A stretch of 25,280 nucleotides of DNA. Origin: Ruminococcus sp. UBA3767 (GTDB lineage Bacteria > Bacillota > Clostridia > Oscillospirales > Ruminococcaceae). Every line of letters starts with the position of its first letter. Position 1 is the first letter of the stretch. The stretch is taken from positions 1 to 25,280 of the forward strand of contig DFFV01000054.1 in assembly GCA_002371625.1 (NCBI GenBank), read 5' to 3'. Below the pieces are notes generated by a model. It did no database searches, had not been told where the DNA came from, and was given only the letters and a program-made list of their open reading frames with translations. The position numbers and the translations under genes are program-made. Of this stretch, positions 22,619 through 25,280 are shown one piece after another.

Positions 22619-23713
22619 ATGAAACTTGGTATGGTAGGACTGCCTAATGTCGGAAAATCAACACTGTTCAACGCTCTCACCAATGCAGGTGCAGAGTCTG
22701 CGAACTATCCGTTCTGCACTATTGAAAAGAACGTGGGCGTGGTAAGCGTTCCCGATGAAAGACTTGACAAGCTGGCTGAAATGTATCACCCTGTAAAGTT
22801 CACCCCCGCAACGCTGGAGTTCGTTGACATTGCAGGACTTGTAAAGGGCGCTTCAAAGGGTGAAGGTCTTGGCAACAAGTTCCTTGCGGATATCCGTGAG
22901 GTGGATGCGATAGTTCATGTTGTAAGGTGCTTTGAGGACGATAATATAGTTCATGTTGATGGCTCGGTTAATCCTGCAAGAGATATTGAAACTATCGACC
23001 TGGAGCTTGTGTTCTCGGATATAGAGATAATCGACAGAAAGCTGGACAGGACTAAAAAAGCCATGAAGGGCGATAAGTCGCTGGGTGAGGTAGTCGATTT
23101 TCTTGAAAAGCTCAAGGCTCATCTTGAAGAGGGCAAGGCTGCAAGAGCTTATCAGATGACAGATGATGAAAGGGCAATGCTTGCGGATACTCCGCTGCTT
23201 TCGCTCAAGCCTGTTATCTATGCCGCAAATCTCAGCGAGGACGATTTCAGGAACAATATCGACACCAACGAGAATTATAAAACTGTCCGCAGTATCGCCG
23301 AGAATGAAGGCTCGGCAGTGTTCCCGATATGTGCGCAGATAGAGGCTGAGATCTCTGATATGGACGATGAGGACAAGGCTATGTTCCTTTCGGACCTCGG
23401 ACTTGAAACATCGGGACTTGACCGTATCATCAAGCAGGGCTATTCGCTGCTGGGTCTTATATCATATCTTACCGCAGGAGAGCCTGAGGTGCGTGCGTGG
23501 ACGATAAAGAAAGGCACAAAAGCTCCGCAGGCAGCAGGAAAGATACATACCGATTTTGAAAAGGGCTTTATCAGAGCAGAGGTAGTTTCTTTTGATGATC
23601 TTATGGCTTGCGGAAATATGGTAGCAGCCAAGGAAAAAGGTCTTGTACGCCTTGAGGGCAAGGACTATGTAATGCAGGACGGAGACATCGTTCTGTTCCG
23701 TTTCAACGTTTAA
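22619..23713 (+). CDS. ychF: YchF/OLA1 family P-loop ATPase
   Basis: A 364-residue Obg-family P-loop protein that prefers ATP over GTP, binds ribosomes, and is linked to oxidative-stress responses. Family hallmarks: P-loop GLPNVGKST at residues 7-15, switch I region [14 protein letters not shown], switch II region [20 protein letters not shown], and the altered G4 segment [10 protein letters not shown] that explains ATP preference in the family. The C-terminal TGS domain (about 280-364) includes [19 protein letters not shown] and [11 protein letters not shown]. The length is standard. It is the last gene of the run beginning at 17344 and is followed by a strong terminator. Confidence 0.97.
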   Translation: MKLGMVGLPNVGKSTLFNALTNAGAESANYPFCTIEKNVGVVSVPDERLDKLAEMYHPVKFTPATLEFVDIAGLVKGASKGEGLGNKFLADIREVDAIVHVVRCFEDDNIVHVDGSVNPARDIETIDLELVFSDIEIIDRKLDRTKKAMKGDKSLGEVVDFLEKLKAHLEEGKAARAYQMTDDERAMLADTPLLSLKPVIYAANLSEDDFRNNIDTNENYKTVRSIAENEGSAVFPICAQIEAEISDMDDEDKAMFLSDLGLETSGLDRIIKQGYSLLGLISYLTAGEPEVRAWTIKKGTKAPQAAGKIHTDFEKGFIRAEVVSFDDLMACGNMVAAKEKGLVRLEGKDYVMQDGDIVLFRFNV

Positions 23714-23734
23714 ACCAACGCCAATAAAAATGCA

Positions 23735-23774
23735 CAGCACCCGTACCAATGCAAAGGTACGGGTGCTGCTTTTT
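23735..23774. terminator. Strong terminator between convergent ychF and the secreted-protein gene
   Basis: A perfect 13-base-pair stem: CAGCACCCGTACC (23735-23747), loop of 8, GGTACGGGTGCTG (23756-23768), then C and TTTTT on the + strand. On the minus strand the hairpin is followed after four bases by a T-run (complement of AAAAA at 23726-23730), so it may stop transcription from both sides. Confidence 0.92.
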
Positions 23775-23807
23775 AGACAAACACAGTTTATAGTGGGATA
23801 GGTTTGT

Positions 23808-25280
23808 TCAGGCTTTGTTGAAAGTCACAACGTTTCCGCTCTCGATATAGCTCCACGCTTTTAAACCGAAAGCATGACAGCCGGTGTTGTAAAGCGTGAT
23901 CTCTTTTTCTGACGTGTCAGCAGAATCGATGTTTATGCCCTTGTAGTATGTGTGATACATTATTGAACCGTAAACAACGCTGGCGTGTTTGATAGAAGCA
24001 ATGTCATTATATGCACCGCCTGTAAGGATATTTGCGTTCTGAGGGATATTATCAACATTAAAACCGCTGTTTTTCAGGAACTGACGAAGTGTGATACCCT
24101 TGCCGTTGATAAAGCTTGCGATAGCCTTGATATTGTCAGTATCAAGTCCCATTTTAGTTGCGATATTGTCGTTGAAATAGCTTGTTGACTTCTCGATCGG
24201 CGTATCTCTTGTAACATTGTCCCTGTCCGGATCAATGTCGGGAACATCGCTGTGATCTGTTACCGTAAGCTCTTTGCTGAGCCTGATATTGCAGCTGCCC
24301 TTGTTAATAAGAGCCATTCTGTCAGTATTTACAAAGTCATCGTATTTCTTTTTGATACCGTCGCTGCTGTCATCATTGGCATTCCTTTTTACGTTGAGAG
24401 CCTTTTCCCCAAAAATAGCTTCGGTTATCTCTTCTATCTTCTTTGTGATGATCTCCTGGTCATCGGTGACCCTGCTGAGGTATTTCTGATCTATCTTGCC
24501 CTTGTTTTCGCTTGGCATATTGCAAACCTTCAACTGAGCGCTGAGGCACTGGATAAGTGCATAGTAGCCTGAGAAATAGTCTGCCATGATAAGATCGGCT
24601 ATCGGCTTTGCCTTGTCAAGAGCAGCTCCGCTGAACATTTCCGACTTTGCAAAGTGATCGTAGATTATTGTAAAAATGTCGCCCTTTTTGGTAAGGCTTG
24701 CTCTGTTAAGGGACTGTGTAAGGCTTGAGAAAGTAACAAATACATTTCCGCTTTCAGCCCAGTTGCTGTTGTTGTTTATCAGCGCAGCGATCCTTGCATA
24801 CTTTTCATCGTCTGAGATATTGAGCTTTCGTATGGTCTGTATCTGGCTGAGTATCTCTTTTATCTGAGAGTTGAATGTCTTGAGATCAAATGTATCAAAA
24901 TTCTGAAGAGCGGTGATGTTTTCCATTGAATCTCTCAGGTCATCGTTGAGCTTGTCGATTTTGGAGAAAAGGTCATCCAGCTTAACATTTACATCATCCA
25001 GCGTCAGCTCATTGCTTTCGCCCAGAAGACTGTTTGCAAACATTTTTATCATCGGTGAGATTGTAAATCCGCCCGGAACAAAATCCTGTAATGCACCCAG
25101 GAGGGTATCAATACCAAGCTCCTCCAACTTGTTGATGTCCTTTTTCTGCTGCAACACCTGAGTGGTGCTCATAGAGTTAACTGCCTGAGTGTTGTCTGCG
25201 CTTGCAGCGACCGAAGCGGCTGTTGTCATGAGCATTGCTGCTGCCAGCAGGGAAGCGACTGTTCTTTTTATCTTACCGGT
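23808..25280 (-). CDS. Secreted helix-rich protein of unknown function, 5' end outside window
   Basis: The frame is open to the window edge on the minus strand. In-frame residues before the ATG at 25235 read GKIKRTVASLLAAAMLM, a typical basic head plus hydrophobic core, so the real start is just outside the window. The signal peptide probably ends at SVAASA-DN. The mature part of about 460 residues is not recognised. It opens with a glycine-containing hydrophobic stretch (LLGALQDFVPGGFTISPMIK) and then amphipathic helices (VKLDDLFSKIDKLNDDLRDS and onward). A central helical region contains MADYFSGYYALIQCLSAQLK, followed by a linker rich in Asp (about SDVPDIDPDRDN) and a C-terminal domain of about 140 residues. 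The helical opening loosely recalls domain I of Cry toxins and other alpha pore-forming toxins; no homology is claimed. Confidence 0.75.
   Translation of the reverse strand, partial: TGKIKRTVASLLAAAMLMTTAASVAASADNTQAVNSMSTTQVLQQKKDINKLEELGIDTLLGALQDFVPGGFTISPMIKMFANSLLGESNELTLDDVNVKLDDLFSKIDKLNDDLRDSMENITALQNFDTFDLKTFNSQIKEILSQIQTIRKLNISDDEKYARIAALINNNSNWAESGNVFVTFSSLTQSLNRASLTKKGDIFTIIYDHFAKSEMFSGAALDKAKPIADLIMADYFSGYYALIQCLSAQLKVCNMPSENKGKIDQKYLSRVTDDQEIITKKIEEITEAIFGEKALNVKRNANDDSSDGIKKKYDDFVNTDRMALINKGSCNIRLSKELTVTDHSDVPDIDPDRDNVTRDTPIEKSTSYFNDNIATKMGLDTDNIKAIASFINGKGITLRQFLKNSGFNVDNIPQNANILTGGAYNDIASIKHASVVYGSIMYHTYYKGINIDSADTSEKEITLYNTGCHAFGLKAWSYIESGNVVTFNKA

Overview
The window looks like a low-to-moderate GC Firmicutes chromosome, most likely an anaerobic gut or rumen Clostridia of the Ruminococcus type. 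This is inferred from gene content and not proven: a T-box leader on pheST, IreB, the spoVB-mazG-hup-rqcP block, Gram-positive lipoboxes, purine-rich AGGAGG-type ribosome binding sites, vegetative promoters with 17-base spacers, and short U-tract terminators. All genes but the last lie on the + strand. No tRNA, rRNA, CRISPR array, insertion sequence or prophage was recognised.

Layout. (1) 1-1028: the 3' end of an acyl-CoA synthetase and a small membrane protein. (2) 1077-4919: a promoter and Phe-specific T-box leader controlling pheS-pheT. (3) 5035-6173: ireB as a single-gene unit with its own promoter and terminator, then a polysaccharide deacetylase lipoprotein resembling PdaA. (4) 6335-7999: a large membrane-anchored extracellular protein of unknown function. 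(5) 8061-11358: a sporulation/envelope and housekeeping block: a SpoVB-like flippase preceded by a sigma-E-like promoter, mazG, HU, and the ribosome quality-control protein RqcP. (6) 11375-17194: five consecutive lipoproteins, each ending in an SGNH/GDSL hydrolase domain. Two of them also carry Ig-like modules. They occupy the place where yabP-yabQ-divIC follow rqcP in Bacillus. (7) 17344-23713: six closely spaced genes with no visible internal terminator: a PLP aminotransferase, a methyltransferase, a large FtsX-type permease, two small membrane proteins, and ychF. (8) 23808-25280, minus strand: a secreted helix-rich protein cut by the window edge, convergent with ychF across a strong hairpin.

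The most unusual part is the SGNH array. All five proteins have the lipid-modified cysteine at residue 22 and keep the Ser, Asn and Asp-x-x-His signatures. They differ in spacer type, in accessory Ig modules, and in whether the block II glycine is present. The second, third and fourth genes have their own promoters, each with a palindrome close by, which suggests separate control of a set of outer-surface esterases. The natural target is an acylated cell-wall or extracellular glycan, but the substrate cannot be read from sequence. The secreted helical protein at the right edge is a second candidate for something undescribed.
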